DNA of 64,000 nucleotides from Drosophila miranda. Taxonomy: Eukaryota > Arthropoda > Insecta > Diptera > Drosophilidae. Both the position numbers and the translations under genes were made by a program. The DNA lies in the NCBI RefSeq assembly GCF_003369915.1, contig NC_046675.1, forward strand, positions 18,724,001 through 18,788,000, read 5' to 3'. Shown here piece after piece: positions 52,710-64,000 of this stretch. Position 1 is the first letter of the stretch; each line of letters begins with the position of its first letter. The notes beneath the pieces are model-generated. The model worked only from the letters and a program-made list of their open reading frames with translations, made no database searches and was not told the DNA's origin.

Positions 52710-52795
52710 GCTTAAATAAATATGGCTTTAAATCTGCTGTCCTACAACTTTAAAATTCACGCGGCAAACAATGCTGGGCTGTTCATGAACAAACG
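52710..52795 (+). repeat. Direct repeat, left copy
   Basis: This 86-base block, including AATAAATATGGCTTTAAATC and CTGCTGTCCTACAACT, recurs at 53218-53302 in the same orientation with about nine differences counted by eye. Confidence 0.8.
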
Positions 52796-53217
52796 AACAA
52801 TCGAATATCGGATAATATATAATCGGATAATACCTATGCCTTTTTACACTGGCGCGTTTGCATAATGATATCGGAATAGCACATTGACGCAGAATATGCG
52901 CTTACACTGGCAGACTCAGGTTATTGAGAATTATATTGAAATAGATGATTTATGTGTTTGATGATGAGAAACGCAACCAAATTTGAAATTCAATAATTAA
53001 GCCTAGAACTCAGATCGACGACAATTTTCACCGGTCAAATCATAAATAATATTCGTATGCGGCGAAAAAAAATTTTTAGCTGCTGTTTGTTATCCGACCA
53101 ATACTCCGATTCGCTCTATTTTTGAGTCGGGTATTGAATCGGTAGCAGCAATGGAGTTATGAAAAAATGTATTTCAAAACATGTTGCTGCTACAACATGT
53201 TTTTACGTAACGACTTG

Positions 53218-53302
53218 CATAAATAAATATGGCTTGAAATCTGCTGTCCTACAACTGTAAAATTCACTCGGTAAACAATGCTGGGTGGTTAATAAACAAA
53301 CG
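53218..53302 (+). repeat. Direct repeat, right copy
   Basis: Second copy of the block at 52710-52795; 422 bases lie between the two copies. They may be terminal direct repeats of a small element or a local tandem duplication. Confidence 0.8.
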
Positions 53303-54733
53303 TTAAAGGTTTTATAGGTATCATACGGTATTAGGGACTAAGGTAATCGCCGCCCAACGGTTCTGATGCAGAGAAAAACGTACGAGGAAGCGTCAAGCAT
53401 TGACCTGTGAAACATCGCTATTGATATGCCATCTAACAACAAAAGTGCATACTGTACAAGCTTAGGTGAATAGTGGTTATCGAATGACAAGAACCCAAGA
53501 GCAAGGACAATTCAACGGAAGATGCTTTTGCATCTGCAGCCGAACGGGTCAAAAATATCCATCTCATCCATGTCCATGGAGCGGAAATCATCATAGGAAC
53601 AAGGGCATATCAAAGAGTTGGGACTAGAAATACCCGAGACAAATTTGTTAAACTAAAACGAGTCGGCCCAGAGGGGCAAGGACTGACTCATACTACGAAC
53701 TGCCCAATTCTCGTTGACCAGTTGAAGCGAAACTCGAAGAACCTTACTATAAGAGGCGTCATGGATGGAACCGAGCTATCCGAGAAGACACACTCTGAAT
53801 GTTGATGTCTGCGAACGGCTACGGGTGAAGAGGCGCATATAATGGTCAAGATTAAAACAGATCTTAGAATTGAACTTTTGAACACGATTTTATCGTTGGC
53901 TAAAAGTAGAAGTAGAGACGACTGGTAGAAGAACAGTTGTCCAATTTAGCGAAACTTTTTCGTTAGAAATTTAAAGAAATAAATAGAGATAGAGCGATGC
54001 TCTGTTCCATCATGGGGCAGACTAGAAGAGGTCGGGGCTGGCGTCATAGCACGCAAGCAGCAACAGATTCAAAGCTAAGTGGCTTAATTGCCTTACTTTT
54101 AATGCCGATGGCTTATCGTTGGTGGTGAGAACAACAATTAAATTTCGTCGGACGAAGATTGCAATTAAATTTTGTTCTTCATTTGGCTATTTTTTTAAAG
54201 GGATCTTTAAAACTATGGAACTAAATTATGTTGAATGACTGGAATCAAGCCCTCATCTTCCTCCATAATCGACTTGCTTGCTTTCAGAGGTATTTGTTTT
54301 CTTCGATGGTGATGGTTCGTTTCTTGTTGCAGCCTCCAGCGAAGTTTATCCTTCTTAGCGACATCTTCTCTTCCCACTTCAGCTTATTGGTTATCTCATC
54401 TCGCTGACGTTGATTGTGTTGTGTAACTTGTTCGAGCTGCTGCGGTTGGAGCCCGGCATTTACAATTTTTCACAAAGAGATCATATATGGATATATCATA
54501 TGGATAACGGAGGTTTTTTTACACTGGCGCTGGCATTGGGCTTATATGAACAAAAACGGTGACAAATTTAAAAACGTTGGAGCTGCTGAAAAAACCCGTG
54601 ATTCCTAAATAAAACTAAGCTTAAAGCCATTGACGCTAAAAGAATCAACAGACTGCTTAGCGGTAACGCATTTGATAGGCATACACTCGCCAAAATGCAT
54701 GTAGTTCCTAGTAACATGTGATACATGCGATAG
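53303..54733 (+). other. Intergenic, no gene seen
   Basis: Less AT-rich than the flanks at 53.4-53.9 kb, with short open pieces on both strands but no frame that can be assembled. TTTTTACACTGGCGC occurs at about 54.52 kb and also near 52.84 kb, hinting at repetitive origin. Confidence 0.4.
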
Positions 54734-54741
54734 TATCGATA
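54734..54741 (+). promoter_or_regulatory. DRE element upstream of the Trm7 gene
   Basis: TATCGATA is a perfect core DRE (DREF site), 294 bases upstream of the ATG at 55035. DRE promoters are typical of housekeeping genes, including RNA-modification genes. Confidence 0.5.
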
Positions 54742-54958
54742 ACGCCTCGTGTATAATTTTCATTCCATCTCTAAGAAAGTATAATGATAATTACAAATTC
54801 TTTGAAAAAGAAAACATCAGCGCGTACCAAACATTGACTTCTTCGACGAAATTGATGTAAAACTATAAACAGTACTCGAACATTTTCTATTCTTTGACTT
54901 GGCAATTTCCACCTTCAAAAGGCGGACGGCCAAAAAAAAAAAATCTATTCATATAAAA

Positions 54959-54980
54959 TATTGATTGATATCAATCAATA
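54959..54980. repeat. Perfect 22-bp palindrome upstream of Trm7
   Basis: Centred on GATATC, with arms of TATTGATT and AATCAATA, about 55 bases before the start codon. It could be a homodimeric factor site or sit in the 5' UTR; no function is shown. Confidence 0.6.
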
Positions 54981-55034
54981 GATATTGATTAAAGTAAACA
55001 ATTAATTAATTACGCTGTCACTCGGTAAATTAAC

Positions 55035-56069
55035 ATGGGTAAAACATCAAAAGATAAACGGGATATTTATTACCGTCAAGCAAAGGAAGAGGGCTGGCGT
55101 GCACGAAGTGCTTTTAAACTGTTGCACATTCATGACGCCTATGGAATACTAAATGGTATTTCATTACTGTTTAAGCTATCTTCATAAAAGCAGATTCACT
55201 GATAGCCCTATATTTATTCAGGTGTGCGTCGCGCTGTCGATTTGTGTGCAGCTCCTGGAAGCTGGTCACAGGTACTATCTCGCAAGCTGTACGATACGTG
55301 CCAAAACGATGCAGAAAAGTCGGCAACCAAAATCATTGCAGTGGATTTACAGGCCATGGCACCTATACGAGGAGTTCTCCAATTGCAAGGGGACATTACA
55401 AAAGAGAGCACAGCCGAAGCTATAATAAGTCATTTTAGTGCTGATGGCGAAGAAAAGGCGCAGCTCGTCGTTTGTGACGGCGCTCCGGACGTAACAGGTG
55501 TGCATGAAATGGACGAGTACATGCAACACCAACTTCTGGTATCTGCACTAAGTATCGCCACTGTGCTACTTGAATCCGGGGGGTCATTCGTGGCTAAAAT
55601 ATTTCAAGGCAATGCCACCGGTCTGCTTAGCACACAGATGAAAATATTTTTTAATAAGTTTGATATCTACAAGCCTCCAAGTTCGCGTTCATCGAGCATT
55701 GAATCGTTTGTGGTTTGTTCTGATTTCTGTTTGCCTTCTGGCTATATTCCACAAGTCATTAACACGGCACGAGATGATATACGCGTGCTTGCACAAAAAA
55801 CAGGGTCCGATGTGAACCGGCACCTTGTGCCATTTATCGCTTGTGGTGACTTAGATGGTCATAATAACCACTCTGAGGACGAGTCGGATGCTTCGGGCGA
55901 ACTTCAGGACGTAAGGAATAATCGTTGAATTTTTATATTTGGTTTTAATATTGTACTCCAACAGGATATTAAATATGACTATGACGGTATTATGAGCGAC
56001 GAAATTTACCCACAGGAATTTAAGGGATCATATGAAGAACTAAAAATCAATCATACGTCTCTTCAATAA
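55035..56069 (+). CDS. Trm7_34: tRNA 2'-O-ribose methyltransferase, FtsJ/Trm7 family
   Basis: SAM-dependent RrmJ-fold enzyme that methylates the anticodon-loop ribose (position 32 or 34) with a partner protein. Exons 55035-55155, 55222-55910, 55965-56069; 304 residues. The ATG gives [20 protein letters not shown]. Visible elements: catalytic Lys in [12 protein letters not shown]-binding motif [28 protein letters not shown], catalytic Asp in [11 protein letters not shown], catalytic Lys in [11 protein letters not shown] and Glu in [10 protein letters not shown], so the K-D-K-E tetrad is complete. The C-terminal tail is acidic and variable, as in eukaryotic Trm7. Flies have two paralogues (CG5220 and CG7009); the close position next to Patr-1 (CG5208) favours CG5220, the position-34 enzyme. 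That choice is inference from numbering and neighbourhood; the family is certain. Confidence 0.92.
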
Positions 56070-56384
56070 ATACAAGGTCTCGGAATTGATCTTGTTACTC
56101 CAAGACTCAAAATTATATATGTTCTATGTATTGGGTATCATTATATCATCCATTAATTGTATTGACCAACCATGATAACCATATAATCTGAATATGGATG
56201 AATAGCCATGCTCAGCTTCTAATAAGTGCTTCAGACACCAGTTGTGATCTCTTAAAAAAATGTTCTGCTATACGCTATGAGAAACAACATTAAATTTCAT
56301 TTAAATGGGGTCTTAATTCAAAATCACTTAACAGTTTTATACAATCTATTTCTTTAGTATACTATCAATTTATTACAAGTCCAG

Positions 56385-57398
56385 TCATTTTAGTGAAAGT
56401 TTCTTCTGCTCAATTTCTAGAAGCTTTTTTTTTAACTCAATTTTTTCCGCCGTCAACTGTTCCATGGCTAAGTGGTGACGTTTATCTTCTAACAATTTTT
56501 CCTTTAACATAACGCAAAACTCACTGAGCGCCAGATGGACACTGTTGGTGGCGTCGTTGACCAAACCAATGTTGCTGCTTAATTTTTCCAGCAAGCTGTC
56601 CTCTTCGGTTGTTCTTCCTGTCACTGTTGCTTTCTTGCCTGCTTGCAGGTAAAGCGGGTCTATATCGATCTTGCAATCCTCTGGCTCATAGATGTATTCG
56701 GAAGTACTTAGCAAGGCGCTGGGATCATCCTCTGGCACCACATCTTCCACATCATATTCGGTATTTGAGTTATCATGCATGTCATCATCGTCTGGTACTT
56801 TCAAAATCAATTGACTAACATCATCGTGTATACGACATAGGGTTGCTATAGTTTCCTCAGAAGAACTGAGGCTCGTTTCAAAAGGTAGATTAAGCAATTC
56901 GTTTTTCTCTACTTTCTTAAGTATGAACCTTTTCCAGTCTTTCAACGCCTAGAATATAAAAAAGCTATTCATAACTTGGCATTCAAACAATTATACGCTT
57001 ACCTTCTTCCATGTAGCCACATCTTTTCGTGGTGGGCCATTTCTGTTCAACTCTAATGCCAGTTGTTCCCATAAAGATTCTGCGGTACTACGTGTTTCCC
57101 AAGAAGGGAGTTGTAGCAATCGAGGATGCTTCTTCACAAAGTCTAGCAAGACTACTTCCTGAGCGGGGTTTCGTGGCTTCCCCTTATTCCGATCAATAAC
57201 ACTTGACTGTGATTGATATTTATATTTATATTTGTCACTTTGGGACAGCGATGATGTCGGATGCATTCTATTCATATGTTTGCTTAAATTGGTGGTGGTT
57301 GTTTTGTAAGAGAGCTTGGCTTTGCAGATGTTGCAAAGGGCAAATGTGTCGTCCATCGCTCGGAAAAAGCACCAAATCTCGCTTGTTTTCCGTTTCAT
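56385..57398 (-). CDS. BED zinc-finger protein with Myb/SANT-like domain
   Basis: Exons on the minus strand 57398-57003 and 56948-56385; 319 residues. The ATG at 57398 gives MKRKTSEIWCFFR; the open frame extends five codons further but only from a TTG. Residues about 8-52 form a BED finger (CNIC, then HMNRMH; C-x2-C...H-x4-H). Residues about 75-145 (VLLDFVKKHPRLL, ESLWEQLALELN, ATWKKALKDWKRF) form a helical DNA-binding domain of the Myb/SANT or MADF kind found in many Drosophila regulators. An acidic middle follows, and a C-terminal Leu/Lys/Glu coiled coil (EQLTAEKIELKKKLLEIEQK) likely dimerises. It is probably a nuclear DNA-binding protein of transposon ancestry. It is convergent with Trm7 (315 bases between stops). 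A broken partial copy sits at 39.3-39.5 kb. I cannot name it. Confidence 0.72.
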
Positions 57399-58423
57399 TG
57401 TTAAATTAATCAAATAATTCTTGGCGTTGCGTCTCTCTGAAGCAAAAAAAGAACCAGTTTGTATGCGTTTGTTCCAGCAGCTGGTTCAATGAGTCGGAAC
57501 TGCTTCATTTCTTAATGGTACTCCACAAAATAATTTCCAATTGCATTTATTTAACTATTAATTATTTAGTATAATAATACCGGAAAAAGCTGCCGACTAG
57601 AAAAATGTATTAATTAGGGTGGTAGAAAAAAGTCGATCATATTTTTTCGCGTCACCAAGCCAGGCGAACAGTAGGACATATGTATATACTGCATGGAAAT
57701 TTGAAATTATTAAAAAACTAATGTTGATAGCACTTCCGTGTTTTTATTTTTGCAAAATAATTCTCCTGGCTTCCAATTAAATGAAGCAAAAACCAGATAC
57801 CGACTTATTGATAAATAAAAAAGTTTTTTATTCTGTCCTGACTTTAACTTTTTCTCGCGCCTTAATTTCAGCAACTGATTCCTGATATTTTTTATATTTT
57901 GTTGGTATTTTTCTGAGTCTATCAGAGTTCTGGGCGAAATAAATTAAGTTTTTTAAGCACTCCTCTCAATAATATAATTATTTAATTACTAGTCTTGTCA
58001 ACTAATTTTTTATCATCATTATTTTAAGCATCACATAATGCCAAATTTCAAGAAAAGTATTTTTTTACACAGTCTTGTGGCGCGCCTTCGGTCACTCTGC
58101 CAGCTCAGACCCATGTCTAGCACACACACCTTTCAAAATTGTATACTTTTCATAGTATTTTCTAGTATTTTTAAAGAATTTTCCAGTATCTTTTAAGACG
58201 AGTTTCGGACTCACCCTCTTTTCCAATGCACCAAAGTGGAATCGTGTAGAAATGCCATGTCCCAGGCCGAAAATCAAATGAAACTTGAATACAAATAATT
58301 TGTCAGTATATTTACGGTATATTTCTGAGGGTCAGACCGTATACTGTATTGATGAGTCCGCTATCACACTGCTTCACTGACAAGTCATGATAATTTTTTA
58401 CAAAATAGTAGTTTTTTTTCGCA
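57399..58423 (+). promoter_or_regulatory. Divergent upstream region of the BED gene and Patr-1
   Basis: Near the Patr-1 start there are GTCAGTATATTT at 58302-58313 (perfect match to motif 6, KTYRGTATWTTT), a second near-match just after it, and CTATCACACTG at 58361-58371 (nine of eleven of motif 1). These lie 50-120 bases from the ATG at 58424 and mark a TATA-less housekeeping promoter. The rest (57.4-58.25 kb) is AT-rich with no gene seen. Confidence 0.5.
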
Positions 58424-61400
58424 ATGGATAACTCGTTTTTCGGATTCGACACAACTATACCGGTGAGCGTTGGCCTTAACTGTTAATATTTATTATGTTT
58501 CAATAGAAAAAGAAAGGAGCTATTATTATTTTGCTCAAATGTCCTAAAGGGCATCGTCGTGTGAATATACATCGCCCTTACACATATTTTAACGTAGAGA
58601 GGCTATCGGCCAAATGTATAAAATGGACGTGTTTATATTGTACAACAACAGCATAAATGCCATGCCATGCAGGCCGATGGATTGATTTGATGATTTTGTC
58701 TATGCCTGCCCACAATAAATGCATGTATTTATTTAATTGTACACACAGGAGGACGAAGGTGGCGATGGGCGCGTTGGAGAAGAAGAATATGATGCGCTCA
58801 ACGATGAAACCTTTGGGTCTGCAATAAATGGAGATTGGGAAGAAGCTCATGAAACGCTGGTGCGCCTTGGCGGAAATGGCGACAAAGTTCGCAAGAGAGG
58901 TGGTTTCGCTGATAGAAGTGCATTCGGGGGATTTTCAGCCGGTGGCAACGGCGTGCCCAGTCACACGAATGTGCTTTCATCAGCTCCCTCGTCGAGTGGC
59001 TCAACACCTGCGCCATTCAACGCACCTTTTCCTGGCACACGAAATATGGAAGACGCAGACTTGGAGCTGAATCTGTCTTCCATGAAGTTAGATGATGTCG
59101 ACATTTCCTCTTTTCTCGATAGCGAAGTGGGCAACCTTAGCAATCGCATTAACTTGGATTCTGCAGTATGGGCGTCGCCGCCGTTTCCGAATAACCAACC
59201 GTTATTTCAGGAAGGCTTTCGCAGTGCGTTTAGGCCGCAAACGCAGATGAAACTCCAGCAAGAGGCCAATGCAAATTTAGCATTACATCATATGCATCCT
59301 CAAGCTGGTCCTAAAATCTCGACCCTTGAGGATATTGAACGCAATTTAATCATTCAGCAAGCAATACCGAAGCTGCAACAGCAACAGCAACCAAAAGATC
59401 GGAAAGCGTTTGATGAATTTAGCCTGGCTAACCGGCAGCATGTGCTACCATCAACAATACCGCTGCAACAGCAACAGCAGCAGCAACCTAAACCACAAAA
59501 CAAAGGTGAGCATATACAAAATAATTTGCACACACCAGCACATGCTATAACGAAATTAATTGCAGTGCCCCCTGGATTCTTGACAGCGCCGCAAATCTCG
59601 CCACCAAGGACAAATCTGGGATTCCATGGCCCCCATCCGTTACCCGAGATGTTGCCAAATCCCCAATCGCAACAACAACTGAATGGTTTGGCAGGAAATC
59701 GGGTGCCGCCTGGGTTCATCTACCCACCAGGTTTGCCAGGAAGTATGCCCCAATTGCAACAGTATCCACTGCTCCAACAACACGGTGCCTGTGCCTTGCC
59801 CCCAAACTTTCCTCTAGCCGGCAATCAGCGTCCACTGCCAACCCCACATCTGCCCACAGCCCTAAACAACTTTGCAATGCATCCAAGTTTCAATGCAATG
59901 CGAGCTGCTGGCTTGCATCCGGCGGCCTTTATGCAGCCTGCGCATCCACTCCAACACCCACAGTCACGAATGCCCCCACATCCTTTGCAGGCAGCCAACA
60001 ATCTGCTCAACCAGCAGCAAAACTCTATGTTCAATATGTTCAACATGCGCCTCGTGCAGGAGATCCAACAAAACCATCCGCTTCTTCAGCAAAATGCGGT
60101 CGTTGCGCGCCAGCTCCAGCAAAGTCGAGGCGGATCTGTCCCTATCGATCAGCGTCAAAAGCAACAACTACAGCAGCAACAGCTAAATAGACGTCCAGAC
60201 GCATCTGGGAACCTTCCGCAGGATGAATACGACGAATATGCAAATCTAATGAGCACACGGGACAAGCACTGGTTGATCGGTATACAGTTATCACAGCTGA
60301 ATACAGACACCCCCTACATTGATGACTACTACTACACGGTCTATAGAGAGCGCAAGGCCCTGCAGAATGGTCAGGTGCGACACAGTCAGGCCCACAAAGA
60401 CAACCAGTTGAACCATCCTTTAACGCAACCCAGAGGCCATGCACAACTTGTACTCGTTCAGTTGGGCAACAAAAACGGCACACGCAACGGACATGGACAG
60501 AACCGCGAGCGGCGGAACTCGGAAAACACGAACACTTGCAGCACGGGTGTCAGCACAAATAATGCAGTAAGTGGAAGTGGAGGGACCAACAACACTTTAC
60601 CGGGATACATTTTCTCGCCTCTGAAGTTCGAGAATTCGCTTGGTAAATTGCAATATGGCAGTGTGACAGCTCCACGTAAAATAATTGACGCTGATATCAT
60701 GGGCGGTGAGGCTAGCCTCGGGGATATAGCAGGAAGCTCGGCCACTTCATCAATGAGCACAATGAGCGGGGTAAATGCAAAGTCTAACGCCGGGACACCA
60801 CTTCTACCAAGTGCTTGTTGTGATATCACACCCAGTAGTATGCGCAAATCGCGTGACATTTTATTGCTGATAGAAACGCTGTATCGCTATCTACTGAAAC
60901 TAGAGGACCTGGAAAATACAAACGTTATGGCCACGATTGTTCTGAAGAAAAAGAAGGAGGCCGAACGAATTGCAGCTCTAGAGCAGCTTGAGATGGCAAA
61001 CAAAACACCTGAGGAGCGAGCCGCCGAAGCATCTAATCCACAAAGTATCAATCCACAGCTGAATAATAAATTCAACTACGAAATAGAGACGACTGATGCC
61101 CTGGTAAATAAACTAAAGTCAGGTTTGGCTTTTGACAAGGTCGTAGCTATGATGAATGTGCGCAAAGGCAAGGTAAGTTATATCTCAATACGTAATACGA
61201 TGTATCCAATATTTTAGTTATCGTCATTTATATGATGCAGATACTTTTACGTCGCATTATGCCGTTTCTTACTGAGCATAGTGTATGCTGGACAGTGTGG
61301 AGTGGAGTCTTCTGCTCGCTACAGACTGTTGTAAAGAAGGACAAAGACGATTTTGAGGGCGTTCTCTATGCTTTGTACCCAGAATTCAAAAAGCACATCA

Positions 61401-61830
61401 GCAAAGCCAGCTTTGAAACAGTCGTCACCATTTCAGCGGCAATCACGCGGAACGACAATAAGCTAACGGGAATTTTCTGCAGTCGCGTAAGTTTACAATA
61501 TTGACAACCCCGCGACACACGAGTAAAAAATGTACAAAATTTAATTTTCAGTTTGGGATCTTATCGCTTGTTGCCTTGATACTTCGTGCCCAAGAAATAT
61601 ACGTGTCCAAAATTGACCCAACGCTTAGCGACGCAAATAGGCAGGAATGGCGCAAGTTTCTTGCGCAGGTAGCGTCTTGCCTCACCCGAACCATACAGAA
61701 TCAGACTATCTCCGCAGCCATTGAGTCAGATGCGATTCAACCGCTAATGGACCATTTTGAAAATTTTAAAGACCTTAAACTCGATGCCCTTCTAGCATTG
61801 ATAACTGAGGCCAGGCATCAAATCGATTAA
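58424..61830 (+). CDS. Patr-1: Pat1 decapping activator / P-body scaffold
   Basis: Pat1 homologue (HPat) that bridges the CCR4-NOT/deadenylated mRNA state, the Lsm1-7 ring and Dcp1/Dcp2 and promotes decapping in cytoplasmic P bodies. Exons 58424-58462, 58749-61172, 61241-61486, 61552-61830; 995 residues. The tiny first exon (MDNSFFGFDTTIP) supplies the conserved N-terminal FFGFD motif that binds the Me31B/DDX6 helicase in this family. It continues with ALNDETFG and GDWEEAHE, then a long low-complexity Pro/Gln/Asn-rich region (59.2-60.2 kb) typical of P-body proteins, a conserved MSTRDKHWLIGIQLSQLN block, and the alpha-helical C-terminal PatC domain (LLLIETLYRYLLKLEDLE, KLKSGLAFDKVVAMMNVRKG, ILLRRIMPFL). 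The gene is complete. Its left neighbour Trm7 and the name pair CG5208/CG5220 support the identification. Confidence 0.96.
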
Positions 61831-64000
61831 TTTGTCTATTTTTTTTTAAAGAAGTTTATGCTTATTTCTTAATTATGCATATATTTGCAAACATTATGTA
61901 TCCAATTACTTACATATTTACAATCGCGTTTACTTTTATGGTACTATACAAAGCGAAAAATACAAGAATAGTGCTACAGGGTATTTCAAATCTCGCAAAG
62001 AAAATTGGGAACGTACTCAACCTTCAATAAACTTTGATTTGATAAGAGTCTCTTGGTTTCTAAAAGCTCTTTATTCAAAATGTGTGTAACTGTAAAAGAG
62101 AGAAAAATGTTTTTGTGTTTTTTATATAATAATACAGTATGAAGGTCTTTCTCATTGTACATACTTGTATATCATTTGTATTTCTTAAGGCAAACTTGTC
62201 CCTTCACCATTTTCTGCAGGCATTTATGATAATTAATCCAATCCAACATATGATGTGCGAATGAACATTCGAAACGTTTCCTTTTTTCATTCATGGAAGA
62301 GCAGAAGGGGTAGTGGTAGTTGACAACAATTGTTCATAACCCTCGACAGGAAGTGAAAATTAATTTAGCTAACTACGTTTATACATTTTTAAGCACCGGC
62401 GCTCATGCATACTCATATACTCGTAAAATGTAAACAAGTAATCATAAATAATTACATACTTAGTTTCTGGTATTTGTAAATATCGGTCTTATAAAGTTTG
62501 TTCAAACAATATTTTGGGTTTCATTGAATCAAATTTGTGTGAACCCACCCTCTTTAAAGAAAACATGCAGCACAAAAGTGTATTACATCATTAGCAATGT
62601 GAATTATGCGTCCGATAATGTGGCTGCTGCGCAGAATGATCAAAATTGTGATACATTTTGACTTTAAAATGTAAAAGAATAAACAAAATAGGCAGAAGAA
62701 ATTAATCGAACAAATTTAAATCGCAAACACTTCAATTATATTATCCTTCTGTACGGGTATCTAAATGCCGCGGATAAATATTTGTTGTGCGAATCCCTAG
62801 TTATTGGGACTATTTTATTTGGTTTAAATATAATCAAATTATTGTTTTTTAATCAATTGTGTGTATTTTATTTAAATTTCGCCTTTAATTTAAATTCTAG
62901 CTTTGATCTACTTTTTTATCGGAGTAGAATTACATACCAGAGCATAAATGTCTGTTTAAAGAAAATAAATCAGGGTCAAATGACTACTAGGCGTATACAA
63001 TAAACCTTGTAGAGTAAATTGTATTTATCAAATGCAATCCAAACCCTCAAAATTCATAAATTAAATATGTTCACTGATTGAAAAACCACAAACTATTTAT
63101 GTATGTATATCTTTCCGAAGATAATATATTAAACAGATCATACCATTTCATAAATCACTATGACTTTCTCATTTTCATCGCTACATAGTATTTATGTACG
63201 AAAAAACTGAAAGGACAGAATCATAAATAGAGATCTTATTTACCAGGCTGCCGTATCTTGTTGATATAATTTGTAAAGCCCAAATGAAACAATAAGTTTC
63301 CCCGTCGTGGTTGACCCTCCTCTCATCGTTATATCATGATATAATTAACCAATAAAACATACACTTTCACCGTTTTAGCAACTACATATGTATGTATGTA
63401 TATATTTTAGAGTTATCCGGCTTGGCGGCTCCGACTCATGTACGTATTTGTAGGCATATATGTAAAGATACTCGTAGCTTCAGAACTGAGGGACTAGGAA
63501 CAGACATGGCTATTCGACTCTTCTTGTCATCCTGATCCGGAATAGGGTCGGAGATTATTCCCTCTGGAATTTAACGTTCAAGCTTAAAAACATTAAACTT
63601 TAAAAGTCTGTAAAATAATTAATCCAGTTCAGAAAGTTTACCACCACAGCAATACAGTTATCTGCTTTTCACATTTTGTAATGTTAGGGATATTGTTCGG
63701 GCCATTCATTGGCGAATGAATCATCGTAACTTGTGAACATCTATATTGCCGGGCATAAGAGCGGAGAATCGCTGCCGGTACAAATAAATATTATAATGTT
63801 TAACCCAATTTGCACATAGTACTCTTTACTCAGGTACAAAATTCAAGAAGAATCGGATTAAAGTAGCATATAAAGGATCGGTCGGCAAGTGTATCTAAAG
63901 CTATCGACAGAAAAACGAACTCGGTTGTTGGTGTTGAAGTTTTCATCTTGAAATCGTTTGCTTCTGCATGTTACATCTACATACACGAATACAAAATACA
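61831..64000 (+). other. 3' flank of Patr-1 and intergenic DNA
   Basis: Polyadenylation signals for Patr-1 are plausible near 62026 (CAATAAAC). No gene is supported. A TATAAAGG at about 63870, followed by less AT-rich sequence to the window end, could be the promoter of a gene beginning outside the window, but this is weak. Confidence 0.4.

Noticed and set aside
63869-63876. TATAAAGG near the right edge as a gene promoter
   Set aside because: No start codon or exon follows inside the window, so it is mentioned only as a weak possibility.

Overview
The window is nuclear DNA of a Drosophila (higher dipteran). Evidence: many short introns of about 55-75 bases with GTRAGT donors, AT-rich intergenic DNA full of CATATGTA-type short repeats, fly core-promoter motifs, and a set of recognisable Drosophila orthologues. 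The species cannot be fixed from the sequence. Proteins match Drosophila melanogaster families in length but gene spacing is loose, and a dispersed repeat occurs several times, so a species outside the melanogaster subgroup (perhaps the obscura group) is my guess. All coding calls are hand-spliced: exon phases were checked so that each reading frame stays open across every junction.

Layout. 1-5.2 kb: 3' part of xylulose kinase (+), convergent with the splicing factor gene Sf3a1 (-). 6.7-10.8 kb: Irc, an extracellular haem peroxidase-family 'catalase' (+). 12.6-15.9 kb: an EPS8-like actin-signalling adaptor (+). 15.9-24.4 kb: mostly non-coding, with an isolated TATA promoter and 5' exon at 18.8-19.3 kb and a dispersed repeat at 22.9-23.5 kb. 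24.4-25.8 kb: intronless adenylosuccinate lyase AdSL (-). 27.2 kb: a small His-rich ORF. 30.3-32.8 kb: Pxd, the chorion-type peroxidase (+). 33-34.3 kb: two unrecognised minus-strand coding-like pieces. 35.0-38.2 and 41.3-43.2 kb: two related secreted collagen-like genes (+), separated by decayed transposons. 43.4-45.7 kb: a third secreted haem peroxidase (-). 46.3-51.3 kb: a SMYD4-like TPR/MYND/SET gene (-) with a terminal-inverted-repeat element just upstream of its first visible exon. 52-55 kb: gene-poor, repeated DNA. 55.0-56.1 kb: Trm7-type tRNA 2'-O-methyltransferase (+). 56.4-57.4 kb: BED zinc-finger protein (-). 58.4-61.8 kb: Patr-1, the P-body decapping activator (+). 61.8-64 kb: no gene seen.

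How the genes fit together. The housekeeping genes (xylulose kinase, Sf3a1, AdSL, Trm7, Patr-1) sit at the edges or stand alone, some with DRE, motif 1 or motif 6 promoters. The secreted genes (Pxd, the collagen-like pair, the third peroxidase) mostly have TATA promoters and lie together at 30-46 kb. That arrangement suggests, but does not prove, a matrix cluster in which peroxidases cross-link Tyr/His-rich collagen-like substrates, for example in eggshell or another extracellular layer. Most notable: a candidate U12-type intron with a GC 5' end in Sf3a1, a missing proximal haem histidine in Irc, the collagen/peroxidase cluster, a possible in-frame exitron in the second collagen-like gene, a SET domain apparently lacking its conserved core in the SMYD4-like gene, and a partial genomic copy of the BED gene 17 kb away.
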